Source of the DNA: Strigops habroptila | Lineage: Eukaryota; Chordata; Aves; Psittaciformes; Psittacidae | NCBI RefSeq assembly: GCF_004027225.2 | Contig: NC_044283.2 | Coordinates: 15,642,992-15,706,991 of the forward strand | Length of the DNA stretch: 64,000 nt | Direction: 5' to 3' | In this document: positions 1 through 12,658 of the stretch, piece by piece | Layout: each line of letters starts with the position of its first letter | Position numbering within the stretch: position 1 is the first letter of the stretch | Translations under genes and position numbers: made by a program | Notes under the pieces: generated by a model | Database searches by the model: none | What the model was told of the DNA's origin: nothing | The model's input: only the letters and a program-made list of their open reading frames with translations

Positions 1-1550
1 ACGGCACCCCCAGGGCTGTGTGGCTCCCAACGTCCCAGGCAGGGGCAGAGAATCGTCTTTCCACTCCTTCAGAGAAAACAGATCTGATGGACCAACCTCC
101 TTCAGCATTCTCCTTCTCCTTCCAAAGACAGAGGCTTGACAACAAGGCTCTGCTGCTGCTGAATAAGGTTCATTAAGCCCCCAGAAAGCTAGAGGGTGTG
201 CATTCATTTATTTGAATGACTCTCGGAGACTCCTTTATTTGAATGGCTTTTTCCTTAGAGAGGCAGAAGGCAAGTGTGTCCTTTGTCACCTCCTCTGATT
301 GCTCTGTCCACTGAACCACTAGCAATAGCTATCAGAAAGTCTCCAGAGATTCCAGGCATCACAATCCATGACAAAGGACATAAATTGCTCTTTTCACAGA
401 TGACATCCTGCTTTATCTCAGTAAAACATGAATCTCTGTTCAATGCTTGAAGAGGTCCTGGAGCATTACTTCGCTGGAGCAAGGCTTCACGTAAATATGG
501 CTATATCAGAGGTCATCCCTACACAATCATCCAGTGGGATTTTTTTCATTCCCTGTGCTATTGACCTCCAGGGAAATTCAGCTCTTTATTGGTACCAGCC
601 CCACCCTGCTTGAGCAAACTGCCACAGTCCTTTTTCTGTCCCTTCATATCAAGGTCAAGCAGGGATTCATTTTCTGTGGTAGGGAGTAGCACAGGTTTGG
701 TTTGGCTGTACCAGAAATGAATCAGATGCACGGTCCCAGGCAGTAACATGCAAAAAAGACCAAGAATGAACTTTCTGAGGCTCAGAGAAACCAAAAGCCA
801 AATGAAGGCTTACCTCCAACAGGGAAGTTGTATTAGCAGGTGGTTTGACCAGCTCTCTTGGGAAGGGCACACAGAGCTCCCAGCACCAGCCCCTTGCCTG
901 AGGAGCCATAGAAGCACTTGACTACCCTTCGTCCTTCATGGGTGGTTTGTGACAAAGGCTACAGACTTCCTGAGGAGTACAAGCAGATCTAGGGACCGTC
1001 CCATCTCTTCTGGGAGAAGAACTGTCACGTTGCATTTGTGCAGCCACACTTACCCCAGGCTCGCACAGATTGCCACAGCAGCAGGACACGATGCTTAAAG
1101 GACAGGAAAGAGAGAACTGAGGAGCAGAACACGGTCTTTGTTCAAGACTGTTACCAAATAAACTTTGAACAGTTTAAAACTGAAATTTATTGAGTTTCCT
1201 TACAAACACACCAGAAACTATTGCCATCCCAGCCATTGCTGCTGGAGGAAAATGGGCAGCCAGCCACGTGGAGGAGACAGTGTCTGAAGTCACAGGAGCT
1301 ACCACTGCTGTGAGTGGGATCTCTGCCCTTATTCTTCACTCAGAAGAAGAGAAAAAGAAGGCATGTTAATACCACAAGATTGAGAGTGGCAGCTTTTAAG
1401 CTGCTATAATTTATGGTCAATCCATAGATACTAAAGCATGTCAATATCCACAGCCTGTTTTTCCCTTTTCTTTAAACATCATTAACAGGGTTTCCTATGA
1501 AAATAAACACTTTAAAACTCAGAAGATGCTACTGAAAGACTGTGAAACAG
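1..1550. other. Non-coding DNA, no recognised feature
   Basis: I see no recognisable exon, RNA gene or transposon in this stretch. The open frames here are short, lie on both strands and overlap one another, as expected by chance. The bird-like context suggests intergenic or intronic sequence. Confidence 0.5.
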
Positions 1551-1634
1551 ATTGAAATATTGATACGATATTGATGGATATTGATTTGATATTGATATTG
1601 ATACTGGCATTGATATCGATACTGATATTGATGT
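1551..1634. repeat. Degenerate (GATATT)n microsatellite
   Basis: The segment is built from imperfect copies of GATATT with variants such as GATACT, GATTTGATATT and GATATCGAT. It reads through as Ile/Asp/Leu-rich peptides on the plus strand and Ile/Asn/Ser-rich peptides on the minus strand; these are translation artefacts of the repeat. The many interruptions suggest an old, decaying array. Confidence 0.8.
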
Positions 1635-4600
1635 ATTTGTTAAGGTGGGTCAATATTATTGATTGGTATGAGAGGCTGAGGCATTTCAAGGCAAAGTGGC
1701 CAACCCGGGCCAACTCGAGAGGTCAAAGCCAGGCCCAGAAACAAACCCTGTCTCCTGACTGCCGAGTCAGTGCTTTATCAACAAAGTGCATTGCTCTTTA
1801 GTGTATTCATTTATAATGCAGATTAGGTGGATGAGAGGGAAATTTGATCATTTAGAATGACTAATAACTATGCTAATGTGTTCGGATAAAATAAGCGTTC
1901 ACATATGCTGAAATCCTTTATAGTGTAATAAACTTCTGTTATCTTTTGAGGCATGCAGTACTTTGATTTTCATAAACCAAATCCTCTTTATTTCAAGTGC
2001 AATAAAAGCATATTTTTTAGAAAGGTTGCAAAGCCTGAGACTGCAGAATCTTGCACCAGCAGGGCTTGTGTGAGGAGCTGACAAACCACTCCCAATAGAG
2101 GGCTCAAGGGCTTGGGGTTTCTTTGGCCAGTTGTGGTTTTTTACTCTCTGACAAAATGTGTCAAACCAATTTGAAGACTTGGACTTCAGAGATAGAAAAG
2201 AGCTTTGAGGGTATTGATTTCAATAGGTCTGAGACTGCATGGACAGAAACACTCATCGCCTTGGAAGTTAGTTTTTATTTTCCTGCATATGACCAAACAC
2301 CCGCTTTCATCCTCTGTCTAAATCCCTATTGTTCTTCACGTAACACAGGCACATTTGCATCACATTTTTAACATGTTTTTCTCTGCTGTTGCAGACAGCG
2401 TTGCTGATCACATTCCTGTGATCTCTGCCATCAGGTGTGATACTTGCAGCCTTACCTCTGGCTGCAGTTCTTTTGCCACGTCCTTCCAACTGCAGCCACA
2501 GACCCCAGCGTTACCGCTGCTGAGATGCAGGTCAGGCTGAATGGTCCAGGGAGCGCATCGCTTTTGTCTAATAACACCTCCAAGTGATGGTGCCGCTGAG
2601 CAGCCTGCTCCAGCCTGGCACAGCCTGGCCTTCCTTTGGGAAGAGCGTGATGCTGTTCTTCACTCTTGTGCTGCTGCTGCACCGTGCTGCGGTTCTCCTC
2701 TATGGAGCACTTCAAAGCAGAGAAGTGCGTGAGAAGTGTTGGGAGAAGATAGTCTCAGAGCAATACCAAAAAAAGAAGCTATCATTCACTATTGACTTTA
2801 ACGTGCACTGAAAATAATTCAAGACACTTTGGAGAAAATCATCCACTTCAAAAAAAGAAAACACGGGAAGTATAGCAAATGCAGTAATATTATTTATTTA
2901 ATCTTGCTCTCTTAAGAAGAATAAAGTATCAACAATGCCCAGTCTGATAAAGGAAAGAATAAATAACCAGATATTAAAAACATCAAGAAAGATAGAGGGT
3001 CTCGGGGCTTGGCTTTCTCTTTCAATAGAACAATAAAGTATAACTGAAACAAAAAAGCATACAGCAGTGGTGTCTCGTTCTGGGTAAAAGCTCAAGCCTC
3101 ACCAAAAACATTAAAGAGGAATGTGCCCTAAAATAGGAAACGAGGCCTCTCTGCTCGGTCAACTTTTGTGAATGAGGGCAGAGAGCTCTGTGAAGATGCC
3201 AGCACATGAAAGGCACAAGTGCTGCGGAGGACATTTTCAGGGAAAAATTAGAAGATAAGCCTGCTGAAGCTGAGGTAGAAAATAGAAGGAATGCTGGCTG
3301 GAAAGTGCAGATCTTAGACAGTTTGTCAGGCAGAGTTGCCTACCTGCTCCTGTCTCCGTGGTGATGCACAGGTTATATTTGGTACTTGGGATTTTGTCAT
3401 TCGCGCTCCACTAAGTATTTGCCTGTGAGAACCTGTATTTAAATCACAAGGTTAATCAGTCATGCTGGGAAGCAGTGCTACGGAATGGACGTGAGGTGAC
3501 TGACATGTTTAAGGCTTTCTTTAAATACCTGCTGTTGATGTTTTCTAAGCTAACCTTAAAACCCAGATTCCAATGGCTGCATTCTTTATGCAGACGAGCC
3601 ATGGAAAATAAAGGGTGATGGGAGGATTTGCAGTATTTAACATTTTCCTGCAATCATGAAACTATCCAGGAGGGAAGATGCCACTTGCAGGCAGAGGTGA
3701 AGCAGAAGCTGGGCATGCAGAAGCCACACTGGATGCCTATGGGTGGTTAAAAGCTTTACATGGAAAACTGGGCTATGTTCCTCATCCTGGCACAGGCTCG
3801 CTGGGCCAGTGTAGATAACAGTCCTCATCTGCTTTTTTCAGCTCCTTATCAGAAATGTCATAGATAAGTGCAAGGTGTGAGTATTTAGGAGGAACATTTC
3901 CTTATCTTTTAATTAAGAATGTTACAGAGGTGGGTTTTCTTCTTTTTGCAAGGTAGGTAGAGTAGTAGGTTTTTCCAGTCTAGCCTTTTATAGGCCAGGT
4001 ATGTGATATGTGGTGAGAGCCATGAGAGGCATTTAAATTCTCTTTTGAGGCCTTTTTATGCTTATTTTAGTTTCAATAGAATTGGGTCTGTTCCATATGT
4101 CCTGATTCACTACAGGATGCTTTTCTTGTCAGAGGAGTGGCTCTGTTTGATCAAGATGGTACTGACCTCATTTGTGAAATCAAGTATCAACTCAGTGTAT
4201 GGGGAAATGTCTTCCTAGCACAGCTTCTAACAAAAAGCCTTTCAAAAGAACAGTTTTATGCAGGTTCTAGTAAGAGTAGGCCAGCAAAAAAATCCAAACC
4301 TTATGTAATGCCCTATCACATAGACATTTAATCTTCCATTCAACTGATTAAAAATTTAATCAATCAGAAACAAAACCTCATCTGAAATAAGAGCGCTATC
4401 GTATTTTTAACAGTCTTAGTCTTCTGTTGACGTGAGAATACAAGGTGCTGAAATTGTAATAGTAAGACTGCATAGCTCTTGGGTTTACCTCCTTGAGAGA
4501 GAAAAACTGGATGTTAATATTATCTGCATGTTACTATTCCTTATTCACAGATAGAGAAACAGGGAGAAGTTTTGCTCCATCATAACTGACTAGACATTAT

Positions 4601-7600
4601 CAAGGTGTACACACTATGTGAACAACTCAGCCCTTCTTTATTTTAACAGCTGTAGTGTTTGCAAAGCTATGACTTGAATGGTAAAACAAAAAAGTGAAAG
4701 ATTTATCTGAGGTATCCTCAATAAAGAGCTGTAAAAATACTGGTTAGACTGCAGCCTATATTTAGATATATGTGTCCCTGAAGAATGCATTCACCAAGGT
4801 AAAATATTAACGGTTGGTTTATGGTGCTGCTATTTCCCTTTTACTTCCTCATTCATGTGCATGTGGAATAGAGCAAATGAGCATTTGGGCAAAGAGGGTT
4901 GGGGACATGCTGAGGAGGGGACTGTGTGTCCAAGTAGGTTCCAGGGTAAGGGCTCAGCAGGGCGGTGTAACACGCTCTTCCTGCTCAAGTAAACAAGTCA
5001 CTCACACCCTGTTTTCCAAGGTTGGCCTGCACCAGTGGTACAGAGCCACACAGATTAAACTAAATGGGCCTTTTCACCTGGAGTGAAAAAGCTTTCCTTT
5101 TGCCAGTGGAAGCTCTTCTGAGGGATGCACAGATTTGTGCACATCTACACCCAGACCTGATGTCAGGGGAACAACACGTGCATCTCTACTGCCTGAAATA
5201 AAATCAGCCCCTGGAAAACCCACACCTTCAGCCATCAGCAAAACATGCCAGAGTGGACACGCTTGGGCAAGGCAGCAACGGCCAATGCGTGGTCCCAGCA
5301 CAGCCAAGGAGGCACGTGCCTGGGTGGTGCAGCCCCGCCACAGCTGCCGTCACCAAAAAGGCCAAGGGAAGATCTCTCTGGCTCAGATAGGCAGCTTCTG
5401 TCCAGCCTGCAGCAATGAACATGGGAGTTAGCTGGTAGGAAAAAGTGAGCAGCAGCATGTTTTTGGATCAGCAGCCAGAAACAGAGAGGCCACGTGGGTT
5501 GTTTCTCAGCTTAAGCATCCCATCCGAACTCTGCTTTAAACAGGGAAAATATGAAGCATGCCTTAAATCTGACTAATGGTACAGAAGACTTCCCCAAAAA
5601 AGTACACAGGGAGGAGGTATTCATTGAGTCATCCACCCTCGTGCTTTGGAAAGCTGTGTGCTAGTGGGGCTTGGAAGGTTTTCCTATGGTGCAGCATTGA
5701 AAGAAAGATAAAGATGGTATTTACATTCTTGTGCAAAGCATCCAGGTCTGGCCATTGTTAGAGATAATATAATACCCTACTATGGATAGATCCGTGGCAC
5801 ATTTTGCTATGGCAATTTCTGTTATAATGAATTTCTAGGAATATGGGGAGTTGGAGCTATGGCAGCAATAGCCATAGCAATAGCTCCTCCAAGTTGCTTG
5901 TCCCAGCTGTTAAAGCGAGGGATTGCAGATGCTTTCTGCCTTATTTTCTGTTGCTGTTTTCAAATGTAGAAGATGCACATGGTTACGAACAATTGTCTAG
6001 ATCTAGAGATCATATTTTAACCTCGGGGGGGTGTGTGAGAGAGAAAGGCAGAATGTATTAGTTTCTGAATTAGTGTTTGTAGCATTTCTACACACAGACA
6101 AAGTCATAGTCAAAAGGATAGGATCAATGTTTCATTTAAAAGCCTTTTTAAGGAGTTTCATTGCCTTGTGTTGAAAACCTGATCTTTACAAGAGCCAATG
6201 TCTAAAAGTTTAGCTTACTTCTCAAATGCGTCAATTGATATTTTCTTTCATTTGACCTATTTATCTTAAAACATTTATAATCTGTTAGGGGGCATCCATA
6301 GCTAAATGTCCAATTTAGTTTGTTTGTTTTTTAAATCTGCTGTTCTGTTGCCAAGAAATTAAACAAACAGATGCCACTCTTTTTGAGGGGCTCCATTAAA
6401 TCCAATGTCTTACGCACCATCTGCTGGATCTGCAGCAGCAATTAACAGCTACACACTATTCCCAGAGCAGAGCTGACAGCAATTGATGGTGCCGGGACAC
6501 TAGCAATTTCCCCTTCCCACTCCTCACCCTCTCTTTTTCAGATAGCTATAATATAGTATTTCTGCATAAAGGACTGGATCTGCTGAAGAAATACAAAAAG
6601 AAGGAGGCATTCCTTGTTCTTCAAGTTGTGATGGATGAAAGTCCTTTCTGGGCATTACACTTTCTAAACAAAGAGCATGTTCAACAATAATGGCTGAGCT
6701 GATAGATGTCTGCAGAGGCAACTGAATGAAGTTTGTCCTTCATCTTTTGGGACCAGCCTCCTCCATAGCAGTGCGCAGCTGCTCTGAGGAGCCTGGGGCT
6801 GCACACAGCCTTTTCCCTTCTGCATTGCTGGTTTAAAACCACTTGGGTGGGAAGCCACTGGAAATTGCTACCTCTGATATCAAGCTCATAATACCCCAGC
6901 CTAGTGAGCAGCCATGAGTCATGAGCGCTGGGCGTGATTCGTTTTCTGAGAGCCAGGTAAAAGGCTTTGTTCCTGTAAAAGCTCTTGGAGACTGAATCTT
7001 TTATTGGCAACTGGTTCTCTTTGTCACGGGATAACACAGAGTGCATGTGTTCACCTTACTGACCGGGGTGCCAACCTGCAGCCTACAGCCCAGCCCTTTC
7101 TGTTAGCTGAGCACATTAACTACTTACCCTGGGAAAGAAGAGCTTTCTGGCCTTTTCTTCAGTGTTTGTGGTGATGGCACCATGCTTTTTCCAGGACTAT
7201 TGGTCCTGACTGTTAGTTGTGCTCTGCCTGAGAGAAGTGGGGGCTTCAGGAGGCTTCTAAGGGCACCAGAGGACTCTTTATATGCGCTAAATGCAATTAA
7301 AAAAATCTGTGCACCGTAGGCTTCAGGTTTCCTTTCTAATTGACACAGAACACTTGCAAATAAACTAGCCTGCCTACTCCCATAGCTTCTGACACCCCTC
7401 CACACATTCTCACGGCTCTTCAATGTCAAGGTCTTCCTGCAAAGACCATGAACTTCCTCCCAAGGAACCTGTATATTTATACAGTATTATCTGAAAAAAT
7501 GCTTGATGCCACAACGGTGGATTGCTTAATTTTCAACAACTTGCTTGCATTGCCGTTTTGGTGGAAGGATTTCTTTGCCTGCAGTTGTCAGGCTCGTAGC

Positions 7601-10600
7601 CTGTCCTCACAAGTGATTTCTTCTCCAAGATGTGTAGGAAATAAAAGGATGTGGGTTTTAACATTGGAGATGCTCAGATTGTGCACATGTCAGGATATAT
7701 AGGTGTGCATTATTTTGGAAATTTACATTTCCATCCTGACAATACATCTGTATAGTGATTATCCTTATTGCCCTGTATGGTGACCATCTGTAAAGGCAAT
7801 CTGAACTTAACAAGAGCATCTCATAAATCAGGTGTGATTTAAAATCTTCCAATAGTTTGTAAATCTGCCCAGGATTTAAGGATTAATTGAAGAGCAGACA
7901 GCTTAATACATTAACCTTTCACCTCCGTGGGCCTGGGTTCAAAAGCTGATTTAGGTGAAGAAGTAAAAAATTAGATTGGTGATGATGTCTCAGTCATTCT
8001 GAGTGCTGGGGTTCAGGAGAGCCTGGTTAATACTGCTCGCAGCTCCCAGTTCTCTCAGTGAGGGTTTCTTTTGAGAGCTTCATATGTTTTTGCTGCTGGT
8101 GCTCTATTGTAGGGTTACTGATTTATAAATGAAGTCAGGTGCCTGAGGAGATCTGTCAGTAGGATATGGTGCTGTAGGAGAGGTCAGGAAGCATCAAGGG
8201 CGGCCCTAAGGAGCTTCTTTCCTAAAATTGAGCCAGGCCATTGAAGGGATTGGAGGGATGCTGGGACAGATGAAGGTGGGAGGGGACATCCCCGTCAGCC
8301 CTTCTGTAGCCCTTCTCAGCCCGGTGGACAGCCTCCCTCACTGTGACTCCCCATGCTCCCACCCCATGCTGTCTGTGCCCCCCTCCAGGGCTTGCCAGCA
8401 AAGCAATGCTGCAAGGAGGCCAGTAAGAGAAGTTGGCGTCAGCAAATGTTCCTTAATTTTCTTTGTCTGTGCCTGAGCACGATAAAATGCAGCAGCATGA
8501 AGCAACGTGGACTCTCCATCTCCTGGTTTCCTTTGGCTCATGGAAGATGGGGATGCTGCCAAGGTCCTTGATGCACCCTCAGCTGCATGATGCAGGATAC
8601 TCTGTCATTTGGCAGCGACCCTTATCAGCCTGTTCTCGCTGACTCAGAGCCAAAGTCTGCTTTACAGGGGTGCTCCTTTGCTGAAGGTGAAAATTTAGCC
8701 AGTGTCCATAACGGTGGTGGAGCAGCCCCTCCATGCCTGGCTGGTGTGGTTGCCCCTTAGCCCTAGTTCATCAGCAGCTTATTTATGGTGGCTTAGCACT
8801 GACCACTGGTGGCAAAACACAGAGTGATCTGTGTGGAGTCCAGGGAAATGGATTGAGCAATGCAAGTGCCAGCAGCAGGCATCTCTCTGGGGAGATAAAA
8901 GCACTCTGGATCCCTATTAAATAACACCAGATTGGGAAGTCACTTGATGGGACTGTCCCTCTCAGTCAGCGTACAAGCATCCCCATGTAGATTTATGTTC
9001 CTCACACCCTTCAGACCACCCTGGAGAGATACCCATGCAAGAACAAAAATTACCCGTGACCCTTGTCTTTGACTCTCGACCTCTCCCTTTCCCCACACAT
9101 GCCCTGTCTGCTCGGGATTTGCCAGCTGACTAACAAGATGGGCTGAGAGCTCTGCTCCAAAAGGGCATTGGAGAGTAATGTGATTTCCTGGAATCCACAA
9201 ACACACACACACAAAATCTACATTTCCCATGTTGGGTTGTTTTTGTCTGCTTGGAACAAATGTCATCCTGGGGGTTTTTAACTTTACCAAAATGCATTTG
9301 TTATTGATGCAGGTCAGAGGTGAGATGAAAAACACACTGTGAAAGCCGGTGATAGAAAGCTTAATCATTTATTTTCTTCCCTGGGATCTTTTCACTTGTT
9401 CCAGCTGGTTCAAAAGCACTTGGAAAGTATCAACAAGGATTACACGACTGAAAACAAACCTTTTCCAGCAGCAGAACCAGACCAACAGAAACAGGACAAT
9501 AGTCTTTTTCATGCCACAGAATGCTACTAAGCAGCATATAGTTTCGTGTGTGCTTCCACTTTTTTCCCTCCTCCTGGCTAAATTATGAAATACTGTTTAC
9601 TAGCAAACATTACAGTTCACTTTTTAAGGGAATTTATATGATTAAAGGGTTGGTTGAGAAGTGATGATTGAAGTTCCAACTATTAAAATGCACATCAGTG
9701 TGCAGGGAAAATAAAAAGGCACTGAAATTCTTTTCAAACCCAAGCACCAGGTGCGTTAATTACATTTCATTGCATGTTGGTTTATTACTGTGGTCACTTG
9801 TGCCTTATGATCTGCATTAACACCTGCGTTCTATGGATATCTTGGTATTTCACTGAACAAGATGAACATTGGCCAGATGGTGACTCCAGTAGGAAGCATT
9901 TCACGTAGATTTTCCTGCTCTGCATAGTTGCCTGTAAAGGAATCCTGAATGTCATACTACACCAAAGCAAACCCAAAAGCCACAGCACTAAATTTAAGAT
10001 CAACAGTATATTCAGAAAGGATCAGATGATAGCCAGATCCAGGTCTTGTAACATGGACGTTGCTAATAAATCTCTGCTTGTAGCACAATGGCATCGTTTG
10101 TACCAACATTTCACCCCATGGGGTGGTGCCGCCCAGTGCAGAAGCACAATTCCATGGAAAACTGGGTCAGCTCAGGTCTGAAACACAGATGACTTGTGGG
10201 GTTTTGGTGCATTGCTTTTCTTCTCTAGGTTGCATACATGACCTTTCTTCCATAGCACAGGTTAGTTAATGTACAACAGGCATCCAGACCAGGAGAACTG
10301 ACGAGTCAGGACCTCAGCCCAACCACGCCTGGCACCTTACCCTTTGACCAAAGCAGGGAGCACATCAGGAGAGGTGGGATGGGACACAGACCTCACTGGC
10401 ACTGTCTGGCTCTTGTCTAACACACCAGAAATTACTTGCTGACCTGCACAAGAAAAGAGCAACAGATCTCAAATTTCATGGTGGCGTGATATTACACTGT
10501 TAAAAACTTGGACAAACCTTCTAAACTGTGCAATTAACACCTACCTCAAACCCACATCAACTAGAAAACACAGCATCATTCCAGGGCACTTTCTGGTGCT

Positions 10601-12090
10601 GTCTGTGAGCTTTGCTGTCCTTATCTGCTGTTATTGCAGGACAAGAAGGTTTTGCCTGCATGAGTCAGATTTTTACTGGGGACATCCATGTTCATGGCTT
10701 CTTCTTGTAGTCCTTCACTTGCACATGTGGGTCGAGCACTATGTGACCATAGCAATTAAAGTGTCAATACAAGCTGTTATATGATCAGAAGCATTGGGTT
10801 TTATGATCTCCATGGTTTTGTAGTCCTCTTGCCTCCCTTGGGCACACCAGGAGGAGCTGGGGGGGTGCAGCCAGGGCTTGTCAGCTCCTTCCTCTGCCTG
10901 CTCTGCCTTAAGGCAGATAAAGATGGGATGCTGTCGGGATGCTCTCAGCATGCTCCTCGCAGAGAATGGTCCCTGAGCAGTTCCTGCTGTACCTCTGAGA
11001 GATGCCAAGCTGGCACAAGGGAACTAAGTAGGAAAAAAAGCAGCAGGACGGCAGCAGACCAATGGCCAGCAGAGCAGGGCACGGAGCAGGCACATCGTTT
11101 TGGACACTAGGGGCTTGCCCTGAGCACAGAACGTTGGCAGTGCCTCATAGTTGGCTTTCTGAGCACTGCCCTTGATGAAGTGGGTACAGGCTCAAAGTAA
11201 AACCCCAGACTAGACACAGTCTCCAAGTCAACACTCTGATGCATATAAGCAAAAGCAGGAGGTGAAGCACAGGGCTGGCCAGCCACTGAGCTCAGCCCTG
11301 TGCTCAGAACGCATGCAGAGCACCCAAGACCTGGCTGGATGCTGAGCCGCTCCTCACCCTGCTGCTGTGCCGGGATGCCCATGGAGCTGGCAGCCGAGCT
11401 CCTCAGTTGGTGACCCTGTTGGTCCCCGCAGAGACACAGAGCACAATCCAATCTATGAAAACAAGAAGCCAAAAAAATACGGATTAATCCTCTTCCTTTG
11501 CCCTGGGCACACTTCTCCCCCAGCTGCCGTTTTATAGAAGACCAATATCTCGCTTTTGGAGGAGTGTAGGCAAATCCTATTACAAGTTGAGATTAACCAT
11601 CAGTCAGATAGCCCACCAGTGCAGAGATCAAATATAAAAGATGTATGTTCTGTGTCATCTGTTTAGCAACCTTAAATTAGCTCACACTGGTGGATGGTGC
11701 TGGCCAAATGGCAGAACATGTGCTGCAAATGGAAATCAGAGTCAAAGCAGAATCCTGTGGGATACCCCCAGCAATTTTGAAGCAGCTATCTTATTACCTA
11801 AGCAATTTTCAGGGACAAGCAGAATTCAGACCCAGCCGACAACTCTCCGGTCCCACCTTGGTGAAACTACTTCATTATTATTTCAGTAGTGCCTGGAGAG
11901 CTCTATCTGCTGCTCCAGTTTCTCTGCAAAACCCCTCCCAACAACCCACAATAAAAGACATCTCCGGCGAGGACAGGCTTACAGTTTAATTTAAGACAAG
12001 GCACAGCAAGTGGAAGTAACAAACAACCAGAGAGACTAGAAGGGAGAGTGTTGATGGAAATGGTGGAAAGCACTTGTCCCTGGAGTCCCT
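1635..12090. other. Long non-coding stretch, mostly unique sequence
   Basis: No gene is supported here. Open frames up to 142 codons occur on both strands but resemble no family I know and have no paired splice signals. A splice-acceptor-like site (pyrimidine-rich tract then GCAG) ends at 2394, followed 40 nt later by CAG/GTGTGA, but nothing else supports an exon. A short CA run lies at 9196-9215. The stretch is read as intergenic or intronic. Confidence 0.5.
9196..9215. repeat. Short (CA)n microsatellite
   Basis: A brief run of alternating C and A, about eight dinucleotides long, with one imperfection near its start. It lies in otherwise unique sequence. Confidence 0.7.
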
Positions 12091-12126
12091 GTATGTGTAC
12101 ACATACATACTAGATACAGTATGTAT
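12091..12126. repeat. Nested palindromes (GTATGTGTACACATAC and neighbour)
   Basis: Positions 12091-12106 form a perfect 16-bp palindrome, GTATGTGTACACATAC. Its right half is reused in a second inverted repeat: ATACATAC at 12103-12110 pairs with GTATGTAT at 12119-12126 across an 8-nt loop. The two structures share bases, so they could not form together on one strand. Confidence 0.75.
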
Positions 12127-12260
12127 TAATGTGTGCACAGAGATTTCAAAAACCCCTCGACCTGAATATAAGACACCCAGAAATAATTGATAAACAAAAT
12201 GCACGCATGGGCTGGAGGATGAGAGAGACCTGCCTTGCTCACTGCTGAGGAAGCAATGTG

Positions 12261-12478
12261 CATAGAATCATAGAATGGTTTGGGTTGGAAAGGACCTTAA
12301 GATCATCTAGTTCTAACCCCCCTTCCATGTGCGGGGACATCTCACACTAGACCATGTTGCTCAAGGCTCTGTCCAACCTGGCCTTGAACACTGCCAGGGA
12401 TAGAGTATTTACCACTTCTTTGGGCAACCTGTTCCAGTGCCTCACCACCTTCATAGTGAAGAACTTCTTCCTTATACA
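12261..12478 (-). mobile_element. CR1 LINE fragment (3' end), minus strand
   Basis: The segment begins with CATAGAATCATAGAATGG, the reverse complement of the avian CR1 3' tail. It continues with GGTTGGAAAGGACCTTAAGA and the downstream motifs for the end of CR1 ORF2 read backwards (CTTGAACACTGCCAGGGAT, GTTCCAGTGCCTCACCACC, AAGAACTTCTTCCTTAT). Similarity stops near 12478, consistent with the 5' truncation usual for CR1. Compared with the copy at 50.0-50.6 kb it shows several substitutions, such as AGTATTTACCACTTCTTTGG where that copy has a form closer to other bird CR1s, so it looks older. The reading frame is too short to call. Confidence 0.93.
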
Positions 12479-12521
12479 TGGGCAAGTTTGACTCGGCTTG
12501 CTTTCATTCCATGAGCAGCTC

Positions 12522-12564
12522 TGGGGTCTATAGGCCTGTAGGGGTCTATAGGTCTATAGGTCTT
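12522..12564. repeat. Short GGTCTATA tandem repeat
   Basis: About five imperfect copies of an 8-10 bp unit, GGTCTATAG with variants GGGGTCTATA and GGCCTGTA, lie just beyond the CR1 fragment at 12261-12478. Confidence 0.7.
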
Positions 12565-12602
12565 ACCAAGTCACATACTGACTGAAAACTCTCGTTTCTC
12601 AG

Positions 12603-12658
12603 TATGTACATCTGTATGTATACATGTATGTATGTACATTTATACATACAGTATATAC
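12603..12658. repeat. TATG/TACA-rich alternating purine-pyrimidine tract
   Basis: The tract consists of overlapping TATG, TACA and TATA units. It contains an inverted repeat, TGTATGTATA at 12613-12622 with TATACATACA at 12641-12650. Such alternating tracts can extrude as hairpins. Confidence 0.75.

Noticed and set aside
2375..2434. Pyrimidine tract, GCAG acceptor and CAG/GTGTGA donor 40 nt later
   Set aside because: The acceptor is good but the donor is weak and the implied exon is very small with no recognisable coding content.
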